This document shows positions 24,109 to 32,164 of a stretch of 64,000 bases of DNA, one piece after another. Source of the DNA: Rhizobium sp. Root1334 (GTDB lineage Bacteria; Pseudomonadota; Alphaproteobacteria; Rhizobiales; Rhizobiaceae); the NCBI RefSeq assembly GCF_001426665.1, contig NZ_LMEY01000001.1, positions 933,000 to 996,999 of the forward strand. The letters run 5' to 3'. Both the position numbers and the translations under genes were made by a program. The notes beneath the pieces were generated by a model. That model ran no database searches. It had not been told where the DNA came from and worked only from the letters and a program-made list of their open reading frames with translations. Numbering within the stretch: position 1 is the first letter of the stretch; each line of letters starts with the position of its first letter.

Positions 24109-26643
24109 GTGAACCAGATCGATTCCATCCCTCGTGCCAAAACGCAAATGCTCCTGCCCGCCCCTTTCCTGCGCTGGTTCGCAGACAAGGGCTGGCATCC
24201 GCGAGCGCATCAGCTGGAGCTTCTTTCGCGCGTGCAGGGCGGTGAAAACATGCTCCTGATCGCCCCGACCGGTGCAGGAAAGACGCTCGCTGGCTTCTTG
24301 CCCTCACTTGTGTCGCTGACGGAGCGCGGAAAGATCCCGCCGGGATCGGCCTTCACCGGCATCCACACGCTCTATATCTCGCCATTGAAGGCGCTCGCCG
24401 TCGATATCGAACGCAACCTGATGAAGCCAGTCGGCGACATGGGCCTGCCGGTCCGCATCGAAAACCGCACGGGTGATACGCCCGCCGCCAAGCGCCAGCG
24501 CCAAAAACTCAATCCGCCGGATATCCTGCTCACCACGCCGGAACAGGTAGCGCTACTCCTGGCCAATGGCGAAGCCGAGCGGTTCTTCAAGGACCTGAAA
24601 TATGTCGTGCTCGACGAGCTGCATTCGCTGGTCACCTCCAAGCGCGGCCATCTGCTCTCGCTCGGGCTTGCCCGCCTGCGCCAACTGGCACCTGGCATGC
24701 AGGCCATCGGCCTGTCCGCCACCGTCGCCGACCCGATGGACCTGCAGCGCTGGCTGGCACCCCAGAGAGCGGGCGAAAACAATCATGCCGGATTGATCAC
24801 GGTCACCGGCGGCGCACGGCCGGAAATTTCGATCATGCGGACGGATGAACGGGTACCGTGGGCCGGCCATTCCGCCGCCTATGCCATCGGCGATATTTAC
24901 AAGGCGATCGGTGAAACCAAGACGACACTTCTGTTCGTCAACACCCGCAGCCAGGCGGAACGCGTCTTCCAGGAACTCTGGACGATCAACGACGACAACC
25001 TGCCGATTGCTCTCCATCACGGCTCGCTCGATGTCGGCCAGCGGCGCAAGGTCGAGGCGGCAATGTCCGAGAACAAGCTGCGCGCCGTCGTCGCCACCTC
25101 GACGCTTGATCTCGGCATCGACTGGGGCGATGTCGACATGGTCATCCATGTCGGCGCGCCAAAGGGCGCGTCGCGACTTGCCCAGCGTATCGGCCGCGCC
25201 AACCACCGCATGGATGAGCCCAGCCGCGCCATCCTGGTGCCGGCCAACCGCTTCGAAGTGATGGAGTGCCAGGCGGCGCTCGACGCCAATTACATCGGCG
25301 CGCAGGACACCCCGCCCGTCGGTAAGGGCGCGCTCGACGTGCTGGCGCAGCACGTGCTCGGCATGGCCTGTGCCGCGCCTTTCGATCCGCTGGCGCTCTA
25401 CGCCGAGATCACCAGCGCCGCACCCTACGCCACTCTGACTTGGGATACCTTCGAACGTATCGTCGATTTCGTCGCGACCGGCGGCTATGCGTTGCGCGCC
25501 TACGAACGCTACACCAAGATCCGCAAGACGCCCGAGGGGTTCTGGCGCGTCTCCAATCCGATGATTGCCCAGCAATACCGCCTCAATGTCGGCACCATCA
25601 TCGAATCGCCGATGCTCAACGTGCGCATGGTCAAGCACAACGCCCGCGGTTCCCTTGGCCGGGGCGGCATGGCGCTCGGCAAGGTCGAGGAATATTTCAT
25701 CGAAATGCTGTCGCCCGGCGATACCTTCCTGTTTTCCGGCAAGGTGCTGCGCTTCGAGGGCATCCGCGAAAGCGAATGTCTGGTCAGCCAGGGTTACAAG
25801 CTGGACCCCAAGGTTCCCTCCTATAATGGCGGCAAGTTTCCGCTCTCCACCTACCTTGCCCAGCAAGTCCGCAAGATGCTCGCCGACCCCAGCCGCCACG
25901 CCACCCTGCCCGAACAGGTGCGCGACTGGCTGTCCCTGCAGAAAGACCTCTCGATGCTGCCGAAGGAAGATGAACTGCTGATCGAGACCTTTCCGCGCGG
26001 CAGCCGCCATTACATGGTGATCTATGCGTTCGAAGGGCGGCTCGCTCACCAGACTCTCGGCATGTTGCTGACCCGGCGGCTCGACCGCGCCGGGCTGAAA
26101 CCGCTCGGCTTCGTCGCCACCGATTATTCACTGGCCATATGGGCGCTGGAGGATCTCGGCGAGGCTTTCACATCCCGGCGGCCGCAGCTTGCCGACCTGT
26201 TCGATGAGGATATGCTGGGCGATGATCTCGAAGCCTGGCTGAACGAGAGCTTCCTGTTGAAGCGCACCTTCCGCAACTGCGCCGTCATTGCCGGACTGAT
26301 CGACCAGCGGCATCCCGGCAAGGAAAAGAGCGGCCGCCAGGTGACGGTGTCGGCCGACCTTATCTACGACGTGCTGCGCAGCCACGAGCCGGACCATATC
26401 CTGCTGGAGGCCACCCGCAACGATGCCTCTACCGGGCTTTTGGAGATCGAGCGGCTTGGCGATATGCTGTCACGAATCAAGGGCCACATCACCCATCGTC
26501 CGCTCGACCGCATCTCGCCGCTGGCCGTTCCGGTCATGCTGGAAATCGGCAAGGAAGCGGTCAATGGCGATGCGCAGGACTTTTTGCTCGCCGAAGCCGC
26601 CGACGAACTGTTTGCGGATGTAATGGCCACGGCATCGCCATAA
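24109..26643 (+). CDS. ligase-associated DNA damage response DEXH-box helicase (Lhr-like)
   Basis: 844 residues. Superfamily 2 helicase: Walker A APTGAGKTLAGFLP, Walker B LDELHSLV, motif III GLSATV, and a C-terminal helicase domain with STLDLGIDWGDVDMVIHVG and QRIGRANHRMD, followed by the winged-helix/WH-like Lhr core part. This is the family member of the LigB/LigD-type repair module (Lhr, PdeM, ligase, exonuclease). A GTG at 24109 opens the frame; an ATG at 24145 (MLLPAPFLRWF) is an equally good start. PdeM follows 43 bp later, giving an operon. Confidence 0.9.
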   Translation: MNQIDSIPRAKTQMLLPAPFLRWFADKGWHPRAHQLELLSRVQGGENMLLIAPTGAGKTLAGFLPSLVSLTERGKIPPGSAFTGIHTLYISPLKALAVDIERNLMKPVGDMGLPVRIENRTGDTPAAKRQRQKLNPPDILLTTPEQVALLLANGEAERFFKDLKYVVLDELHSLVTSKRGHLLSLGLARLRQLAPGMQAIGLSATVADPMDLQRWLAPQRAGENNHAGLITVTGGARPEISIMRTDERVPWAGHSAAYAIGDIYKAIGETKTTLLFVNTRSQAERVFQELWTINDDNLPIALHHGSLDVGQRRKVEAAMSENKLRAVVATSTLDLGIDWGDVDMVIHVGAPKGASRLAQRIGRANHRMDEPSRAILVPANRFEVMECQAALDANYIGAQDTPPVGKGALDVLAQHVLGMACAAPFDPLALYAEITSAAPYATLTWDTFERIVDFVATGGYALRAYERYTKIRKTPEGFWRVSNPMIAQQYRLNVGTIIESPMLNVRMVKHNARGSLGRGGMALGKVEEYFIEMLSPGDTFLFSGKVLRFEGIRESECLVSQGYKLDPKVPSYNGGKFPLSTYLAQQVRKMLADPSRHATLPEQVRDWLSLQKDLSMLPKEDELLIETFPRGSRHYMVIYAFEGRLAHQTLGMLLTRRLDRAGLKPLGFVATDYSLAIWALEDLGEAFTSRRPQLADLFDEDMLGDDLEAWLNESFLLKRTFRNCAVIAGLIDQRHPGKEKSGRQVTVSADLIYDVLRSHEPDHILLEATRNDASTGLLEIERLGDMLSRIKGHITHRPLDRISPLAVPVMLEIGKEAVNGDAQDFLLAEAADELFADVMATASP

Positions 26644-26686
26644 ACCTTGCTCAAAGACTGACCGACAACGCCGCGCCGGAAACCCA

Positions 26687-27412
26687 ATGCACCGCATCGC
26701 CCAAGCCATTTCTGCCCTTCCGGACAATCCGGCGCTGTCGGCCCGCATCGTCGTCAACGGCGTGATCGGCATCTGCGATCCGCTCGGCGGGCTGTATCTA
26801 CCCGATCTCGATATTCTCGTCGTCTCCGACCTGCATCTGGAAAAGGGCTCGGCCTTTGCCCGCCGCGGCATGATGCTGCCGCCCTATGACACGCTGGCGA
26901 CATTGCGCATCCTCGACGCGGTGATCTCGCGGCACAATCCGAAAACTGTCATCAGCCTCGGCGACAATTTTCACGACCGGGTTGGCTCGGCCCTGATGCC
27001 CGACCTGTTTCGCAGCATGATCGAAACCATGGCGCGCGGCCGCGAATGGATCTGGATCAACGGCAACCACGATCCTGACGGCACCACCGCCCTGCCCGGC
27101 GCATCGATGGACGAACTCACCCATTCCGGCCTGATCTTCCGCCACGAGCCGGCGCTGAATGCGTCCACGGGCGAAATCGCCGGCCATCTGCATCCGTCGG
27201 CCACCGTACGGCGGCGCGAAAAATACATGCGCCGCGCCTGCTTTGCCACCGATGGCCGCCGCCTGATCATGCCCGCCTTCGGCGTCACCACCGGCGGCCT
27301 CGACCTGCGTCATCAGGCCATGCGCGGCCTCTTCGACCACCAGAGCCTTGTCGCCCATATGCTGGGGCGGGACCGGATTTATTCGGTGCGGTTTGCCAAT
27401 TTGCTCGGCTAG
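26687..27412 (+). CDS. pdeM: ligase-associated DNA damage response endonuclease PdeM
   Basis: 241 residues of a calcineurin-like metallophosphoesterase. Metal-binding motifs in order: SDLHLEKG (about residue 47), GDNFHD, NGNHD and GHLHP. In rhizobia and related bacteria PdeM is found with the Lhr-type helicase, an ATP-dependent DNA ligase and an exonuclease in a repair module. Here only the helicase precedes it; ligase and exonuclease genes are not in this window. The 3' end overlaps the convergent DHFR-like gene by 4 bp. Confidence 0.9.
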   Translation: MHRIAQAISALPDNPALSARIVVNGVIGICDPLGGLYLPDLDILVVSDLHLEKGSAFARRGMMLPPYDTLATLRILDAVISRHNPKTVISLGDNFHDRVGSALMPDLFRSMIETMARGREWIWINGNHDPDGTTALPGASMDELTHSGLIFRHEPALNASTGEIAGHLHPSATVRRREKYMRRACFATDGRRLIMPAFGVTTGGLDLRHQAMRGLFDHQSLVAHMLGRDRIYSVRFANLLG

Positions 27413-27972
27413 GACGCCGTTTTCTCCGTCTCATAGCGCAGAATGACGCCGCCCGACTCCAGTGGCCGGGATTCCAGCAGTTTCAGCGGCTTGCGCTTGG
27501 CTGCAGGTTTGAACAGCGGTGTTCCCTTGCCGAGCAGGACCGGTACGACGCAGAGCATGATCTCGTCGATCACATCGCTTTGCAAAAGCGACGAGACGAG
27601 GTCGGCACTGCCGAAAATGTAGATATTCTTCTCAGTCGCCCGCTTCAATTGCGCGAGTTCGCCGGCAATGTCCTTGGCGATGCGGCTGTTATTCCAATCC
27701 GCCGTGTCCAGCGTACGCGACGCGACGATCTTTGGAAGCGCGTTCATGTAGGCCTTGACCTCGGTGTCGTCTTCCGCGGTCGTCCAATAGGCTTTCATGC
27801 CCTCATAGGTCACCCGGCCAAAGACCAGCGCTGCGGCCTTCTTGCCGAACTCCTTGCTCGGCGCCTCAAGTTCCGGCCCCCAGGCCTGCATGTGAAAATC
27901 GAGATCCCATTTCTTCACCCCTTCGAAATAGCCGTCGAGGGTAACAAGATTCCAGACGATGACCTTGCCCAT
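27409..27972 (-). CDS. dihydrofolate reductase family protein (RibD C-terminal type)
   Basis: 187 residues opening with KVIVWNLVTLDGYFEG and containing FGRVTYEGMKAYW, NIYIFGSADLVSSLL and LLGKGTPLF, which identify the RibD_C/DHFR-like family (YwjB/YyaP-like). Function is unknown; these proteins bind NADPH. The gene is co-oriented with and downstream of the HxlR regulator, with 107 bp between, in which lies a palindrome. Its 3' end overlaps pdeM by four bases. Confidence 0.85.
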   Translation of the reverse strand: MGKVIVWNLVTLDGYFEGVKKWDLDFHMQAWGPELEAPSKEFGKKAAALVFGRVTYEGMKAYWTTAEDDTEVKAYMNALPKIVASRTLDTADWNNSRIAKDIAGELAQLKRATEKNIYIFGSADLVSSLLQSDVIDEIMLCVVPVLLGKGTPLFKPAAKRKPLKLLESRPLESGGVILRYETEKTAS

Positions 27973-28033
27973 ATCGATCTCCTTCGATCAAAACAGATTG
28001 GCATTCGCAAACTGGCCTGACGTTAATCAAACA

Positions 28034-28050
28034 GATTGCAAAATGCAATC
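28034..28050. promoter_or_regulatory. palindrome upstream of the DHFR-like gene
   Basis: GATTGCA (28034-28040), AAA, TGCAATC (28044-28050) form a perfect inverted repeat 62 bp before the DHFR-like start. A partial copy, CAGATTGGCATTCGCAA, lies nearby at 27994-28010. No T-run follows on either strand, so an operator is more likely than a terminator. Confidence 0.45.
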
Positions 28051-28079
28051 GGTTTCCATGAAGACGCCGATAGGCGGAG

Positions 28080-28520
28080 TCACAGTTTCTCAACCCGGGA
28101 ATCGCCCCATCCAACCGGCCTGCCGTCGGCCGAGCGTAATGCCAACTTTTCAACCGGTTTCCCGGCAACCACGTCCACCAGAACGGAATGCCGTTCGCCA
28201 GGCGCGTAAAGATGCTCCTGCCCCCATTGCCGCAACGCCACGACGACGGGAAAGAGCGCGCGGCCTTTTTCCGTCAGCAGATAGTCCTGATAGGCACTGC
28301 CATCGGACGCTGGTGCCGTTTCCAGCACGCCACAGTCGACAAGATCCCGTAGCCGGGCCGTCAGCATGCCCTTGGCGATGCCGAGGCTGCGGCGGAATTC
28401 GCCGAACCGGCTGATGCCATCGAATGCGTCGCGAACGATCAGCAACGACCACCAGTCGCCGATCGCATCAAGCGCGCGGGCAACCGGGCAATCCGCCTCT
28501 GTCAGGCTTGTGCGTTTCAA
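28080..28520 (-). CDS. HxlR family transcriptional regulator
   Basis: About 146 residues. It has the HxlR start CPVARALDAIGDWWSLLIVRDAF with the conserved Cys, the winged helix FGEFRRSLGIAKGMLTARLRDLVDCGVLE and YLLTEKGRAL. I propose a TTG start at 28520, giving KRTSLTEADCPVARAL, because GGAG lies seven bases before it; the open frame reaches 28580. It is divergent from an MFS exporter, and two operator-like dyads lie between them, so it likely represses the exporter and itself. Confidence 0.85.
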   Translation of the reverse strand: MKRTSLTEADCPVARALDAIGDWWSLLIVRDAFDGISRFGEFRRSLGIAKGMLTARLRDLVDCGVLETAPASDGSAYQDYLLTEKGRALFPVVVALRQWGQEHLYAPGERHSVLVDVVAGKPVEKLALRSADGRPVGWGDSRVEKL

Positions 28521-28545
28521 AATCGTCACTCCGCTATCGATATGC

Positions 28546-28599
28546 GGTCTTAAAATAAGACTAGACTCACGTTGAAGCAACTGGTCTTATTATAGGACT
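28546..28599. promoter_or_regulatory. two tandem operator-like dyads between HxlR and MFS genes
   Basis: Dyad 1, GTCTTA-AAA-TAAGAC (28547-28561), is perfect. Dyad 2, GTCTTA-TTA-TAGGAC (28584-28598), has one mismatch. Both are flanked by G on the left and TA on the right (GGTCTTA...GACTA). Their centres are 37 bp apart. They sit 30-80 bp before the MFS gene and upstream of the HxlR gene. Confidence 0.7.
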
Positions 28600-28627
28600 A
28601 CATAAACAAAAATTATGTGAGGCCCCA

Positions 28628-29848
28628 GTGACGGATATGACGAGAAATGCCCCGGCCGGATTTTCCGGCGCAATGACCATGATATTTGCCGTGGCGGGCG
28701 GATTGAGCGTGGCGAACGTGTATTACGCCCAGCCTTTGCTCGCTGCGATGGCTCAGGATTTCGGCATCGGCACGGCGTCTATCGGCATCATCGTGACGGT
28801 GACACAGATCGGCTATGCCCTGGGGTTAATATTCATCACGCCGCTTGGAGACATTCTCGACAGGCGCCGGCTGATCACCGTACAATCGGTGCTGTTGTCC
28901 GTGGCGCTGATCGCCGCCGGGCTTGCGTCAAGTGTCGGCCTGTTCATGGCAGCCATGATTGCCGTCGGGCTGCTGTCCGTTCTGGTCCAGACGTTGATCG
29001 CCTTCGCCGCTGTCCTCGCCAGCCCGGTTACCCGCGGCAGGACCGTCGGCATCGTCACCAGCGGCGTGGTCATCGGCATCCTCTGCGCCCGGTTCGTCTC
29101 GGGCGTGCTGTCGGATATCGGCGGATGGCGATCGGTCTACCTGACTTCGGCGGCGCTGACCCTGATCATGGCTATCATACTCCACCGGATGCTGCCGGAT
29201 CACCGCGAGGAGCAGCCAAAGCCGGGCTATGGGAGCCTGCTGCGCTCCATCCCTGTTCTGTTCATCGAGGAGCCGGTGTTGCGCCAGAAGGCTGGCATGG
29301 CGTTCCTGATCTTCGCCGTATTCAGTATTTTCTGGACATCGCTGGCGCTGCCGCTCGGCGCCGAACCGCACTCGATGTCGCATACCGCGATTGGCCTCTT
29401 CGGCCTTGCGGGCGTTGCCGGTGCGCTTGCCGCAGGAGGCGCGGGACGGTTGGCAGACCGGGGTTTGGGCAACCGGACAACAGGCGTTTCGCTCGGCCTG
29501 CTTTTGGCCTCCTGGGGTTTGATTGCCATGCTCCCCACATCGATACCCGCCCTGATCGCTGGCACGGTGCTTCTGGATCTGGCCATCCAGGCCATCCATG
29601 TCACCAACCAGAGTGCCATCCTGTCGATCCGGCCGGAGGCCAAAAGCCGGATCATCGGCGGCTACATGGTGTTCTACTCAGCAGGCAGTGCCAGCGGCGC
29701 CATCGCATCGACGGCGATCTACGCTCAAGCAGGCTGGGCGGGCGTCTGTTTCTTGGGAAGTGCCGTCAGCTTATTGGCCCTGATCTACTGGGCGGCCACG
29801 CTGCCGCGCCGGAGACAACGGCCGGTGGAGCCCTGCCAGGCCGGCTAG
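28628..29848 (+). CDS. MFS transporter
   Basis: About 403-406 residues with 12 predicted membrane helices. Between helices 2 and 3 is the MFS motif GDILDRRRLI, and GGRLADRGLGNRTT is the equivalent in the second half. It resembles the arabinose-efflux/drug-exporter group. Start either GTG 28628 or ATG 28637. It is divergent from an HxlR regulator and is probably inducible by the regulator's effector. Its 3' end overlaps the convergent RAM-domain gene by 4 bp. Confidence 0.85.
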   Translation: MTDMTRNAPAGFSGAMTMIFAVAGGLSVANVYYAQPLLAAMAQDFGIGTASIGIIVTVTQIGYALGLIFITPLGDILDRRRLITVQSVLLSVALIAAGLASSVGLFMAAMIAVGLLSVLVQTLIAFAAVLASPVTRGRTVGIVTSGVVIGILCARFVSGVLSDIGGWRSVYLTSAALTLIMAIILHRMLPDHREEQPKPGYGSLLRSIPVLFIEEPVLRQKAGMAFLIFAVFSIFWTSLALPLGAEPHSMSHTAIGLFGLAGVAGALAAGGAGRLADRGLGNRTTGVSLGLLLASWGLIAMLPTSIPALIAGTVLLDLAIQAIHVTNQSAILSIRPEAKSRIIGGYMVFYSAGSASGAIASTAIYAQAGWAGVCFLGSAVSLLALIYWAATLPRRRQRPVEPCQAG

Positions 29849-30081
29849 AACGCGTTGAACGTCAGCGTCGTCAGCGACCGGTTGATGCCCGGCACGGTGG
29901 CGATGTTGTCGTTGATGAACTTGCCGATATCCTGCTCTTCATCGACATAGACCTTGATCAGCAGGTCATAGTCGCCGCTGGTCGAATACATCTCCGAGAC
30001 GATTTCCTTCTTGTAGATCACGTCGGCGACTTCATAGGTCTTGCCGGGGGCGCATTGCAGCTGGACGAAAATCGGCTTCAT
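29845..30081 (-). CDS. stand-alone Lrp/AsnC ligand-binding (RAM) domain protein
   Basis: 78 residues. PIFVQLQCAPGKTYEVADVI, YSTSGDYDLLIKVYVDE and PGINRSLTTLTFNAF match the C-terminal effector domain of Lrp/AsnC regulators, but the DNA-binding half is missing. Stand-alone RAM proteins are known in archaea and bacteria and may act as amino-acid-sensing oligomers. The ATG is followed by a normal frame and preceded by AGGAG. No partner gene is adjacent; the MFS gene is convergent. Confidence 0.87.
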   Translation of the reverse strand: MKPIFVQLQCAPGKTYEVADVIYKKEIVSEMYSTSGDYDLLIKVYVDEEQDIGKFINDNIATVPGINRSLTTLTFNAF

Positions 30082-30147
30082 GGCTCAGTCTCCTGATGTT
30101 TCGATCGCAAATAGCCTGTTTTGAAGACAAGGCAAAGCCGGATGCGG

Positions 30148-30936
30148 TTAATCCCTGCGGAAGACGATGCTGGCCAGCCAGCCGGTGATCACGGCCAGAA
30201 GCACGGCAACCATACCGTACAGGAACGGCTGCTCATGCGCTGCGGTGGTGATCGCCTGTTCGAGACCGGTCTTGACCACCCGCAGTTCCAGCGCCTTGGC
30301 GGCAACGAAAAGGCCGTCACGGAACAGATAGGCGCGCACGATATGCGACCCGTTCGGCACGTCGGCCGGCAGCCGCAGGGAGGCCTTGAACAGGCTGGAG
30401 CTGATGAACTGCACCCCGCCGGGGTCGCGCTGGTAGATGCCGGTGGTTTCCCGCAGCCGCCGGAACGCGTCGCGGAATTCGGTCAGGTTGCTGCCATCAC
30501 CGATAAAACCGATCGGTGTCAGCGGCATGTGATCGACGCCGATACCCATGTTGTTCATGTCGCCAGGCGGCGCGATCGTTTCGATGTCGCGCGTACTCGA
30601 CAACGAATAGGATTCCGGCACTTTTTCGAAGGTCATCGATTTGGTGTTGATCCAGATGCCGAAAACGCGCTCCTTGCGGCGCACCGTGGTGTTTTCCTTC
30701 GGCCCTTCCAGCGCCACGACAATATTGTACTTTCCCTGCGCCAAAAGACCGGGATCGGCGCCATCAATGGCGCCGAAGATCGTCAGGTCGGCACCGCGAA
30801 AATCCGAGGTGATGGCGATCTCGTCGGTGGAAATTCCGATATCGAGCTTTTCAGTAAAATCGAGTGGTTCCGCCTGCGCGGCAAGCGGCGCGGCAAACAG
30901 CAGACCGGAGAGCAAAAGGGCCAGATACGTCCGCAT
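30148..30936 (-). CDS. TIGR02186 family membrane-anchored periplasmic protein
   Basis: 262 residues with a signal peptide (LLLSGLLFAAPLAAQA) and a C-terminal membrane helix (LYGMVAVLLAVITGWLASIVF). The body has EKLDIGISTDEIAITSDFRGADLTIFGAID and NIVVALEGPKENTTVRRKERVFGIWIN, the signature of TIGR02186, an alphaproteobacterial family normally encoded next to TauE/SafE-like exporters. Here it overlaps the TauE gene by one base in TGATG. The pair probably forms a sulfur-compound export system, but no substrate is known. Confidence 0.85.
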   Translation of the reverse strand: MRTYLALLLSGLLFAAPLAAQAEPLDFTEKLDIGISTDEIAITSDFRGADLTIFGAIDGADPGLLAQGKYNIVVALEGPKENTTVRRKERVFGIWINTKSMTFEKVPESYSLSSTRDIETIAPPGDMNNMGIGVDHMPLTPIGFIGDGSNLTEFRDAFRRLRETTGIYQRDPGGVQFISSSLFKASLRLPADVPNGSHIVRAYLFRDGLFVAAKALELRVVKTGLEQAITTAAHEQPFLYGMVAVLLAVITGWLASIVFRRD

Positions 30937-31862
30937 CAGAAGCCGAGCCCCGCGGAAACGATCGAATAGACTTCCTTTGGCGGGATCACCAACTCAATGG
31001 CAAGACGGATGCCGACGGCGAGAACCAGAAGTGCCAGAAGCGCCCGCAACTGTTCGCCGCGCAATCTCTGCCCGACCCGCACGCCATATTGCGCGCCAAT
31101 AACGCCGGCGATCATCAAAACGAAGGCCAGCACGATATCGACGGTGTAATTGGCCGACGCCTGGACGATGACGGTATAGGCGGAGACGAAGATGATCTGA
31201 AACAGCGAGGTGCCGACGACAACGTTCGTCGGGATGCGCAGCAGATAGATCATCGCCGGCACCATGATGAAGCCACCGCCAACGCCCATCACCGACGTCA
31301 AAATGCCGATGCAGAAGCCGAGCACTGCGACCGGGATGACGCTCAGATAGATCTTGGACTTCTTGAACCGCATCTTCAGCGGCAGGCGGTGGACCCAGTT
31401 GTGATGGCCCGGCCGCTTCAGCGTCACAGTCTCGTTCTTGGATGCCCGGCGCAGCGCGTTGATGCTCTCCCATAGCATCAACGAGCCGACCGTGCCGAGC
31501 AGAAGCACATAGGCGAGCGAAATCACCAGGTCGAGCTGACCGATGCGGCGCAGCAGCGAGAAGATCCAGATGCCGACCGTCGCGCCCGCCAGACCGCCGC
31601 AGAGCAACACGGTTCCAAGCTTGATATCGATCGTACCACGCCGGAAATGGGTGATGGCGCCGGAGATCGAGGAGGCAACCACCTGGTTTGCGCCGGTGGC
31701 GACGGCAACGACAGGCGGGATATTGTAGAAGATCAGAAGCGGCGTGATCAGGAAGCCGCCGCCGACACCGAACATGCCAGACAAAAAGCCGACGGCCGCG
31801 CCCATTCCCAGGATGATGAAAATGTTCACCGACAACTCTGCAATGGGCAGATACACCGTCAC
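30936..31862 (-). CDS. sulfite exporter TauE/SafE family protein
   Basis: About 308 residues with eight membrane helices. The conserved repeats GFLSGMFGVGGGFLITPLLIF in the first half and GILTSVMGVGGGFIMVPAMIY in the second are the TauE/SafE fingerprint. A GTG at 31862 is chosen because AGAGG lies seven bases before it and family similarity begins at VYLPIAELSVN; the frame is open to 31895. It is followed immediately by the TIGR02186 gene. It probably exports a sulfite-like or organosulfur anion. Confidence 0.85.
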   Translation of the reverse strand: MTVYLPIAELSVNIFIILGMGAAVGFLSGMFGVGGGFLITPLLIFYNIPPVVAVATGANQVVASSISGAITHFRRGTIDIKLGTVLLCGGLAGATVGIWIFSLLRRIGQLDLVISLAYVLLLGTVGSLMLWESINALRRASKNETVTLKRPGHHNWVHRLPLKMRFKKSKIYLSVIPVAVLGFCIGILTSVMGVGGGFIMVPAMIYLLRIPTNVVVGTSLFQIIFVSAYTVIVQASANYTVDIVLAFVLMIAGVIGAQYGVRVGQRLRGEQLRALLALLVLAVGIRLAIELVIPPKEVYSIVSAGLGF

Positions 31863-32112
31863 GGCCAGACCTCTAAATATGCCAATAGCCCGCAAGGCGG
31901 GCGGAAAACATCAAAGTGGCAAGTGATTCACCACGGGAGATAGGGAATGAAACAGTCTTGAAAACCAATTATAAAATTGCGAATTCAACGCCGTTCCGTC
32001 ATGCGCCCCGGCGCCTGGCCTGTCAACCTTTTGCAGGCTCTGACCGTAACCCGTAGCATGTCACTGTGTCCGGCCGGTCTGCGGCATTATTGCGGCCGCA
32101 GACGCCGTTCTT

Positions 32113-32164
32113 AGGCATCACCGGCCAAATCGCCGGCCTGTGCCTGAATGGACACAGGATGCCT
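32113..32164. other. three-way-junction palindrome at the 3' end of podJ
   Basis: Outer arms AGGCATC (32113-32119) and GATGCCT (32158-32164) enclose two hairpins: CCGGC/GCCGG (32121-32125, 32132-32136) and CTGTG/CACAG (32138-32142, 32153-32157). Linkers are one base or less. The right arm touches the TAA of podJ. It lacks a T-run, so it is not a classical terminator; it could protect the mRNA 3' end or act in DNA as a cruciform. The remaining gap up to 31863 (about 250 bp) shows no gene. Confidence 0.55.

Noticed and set aside
24553-26049. Long antisense frame of 498 codons opposite the Lhr-like helicase
   Set aside because: It is a mirror of a GC-rich gene with strong family motifs on the plus strand, and the composition is not that of a normal protein.
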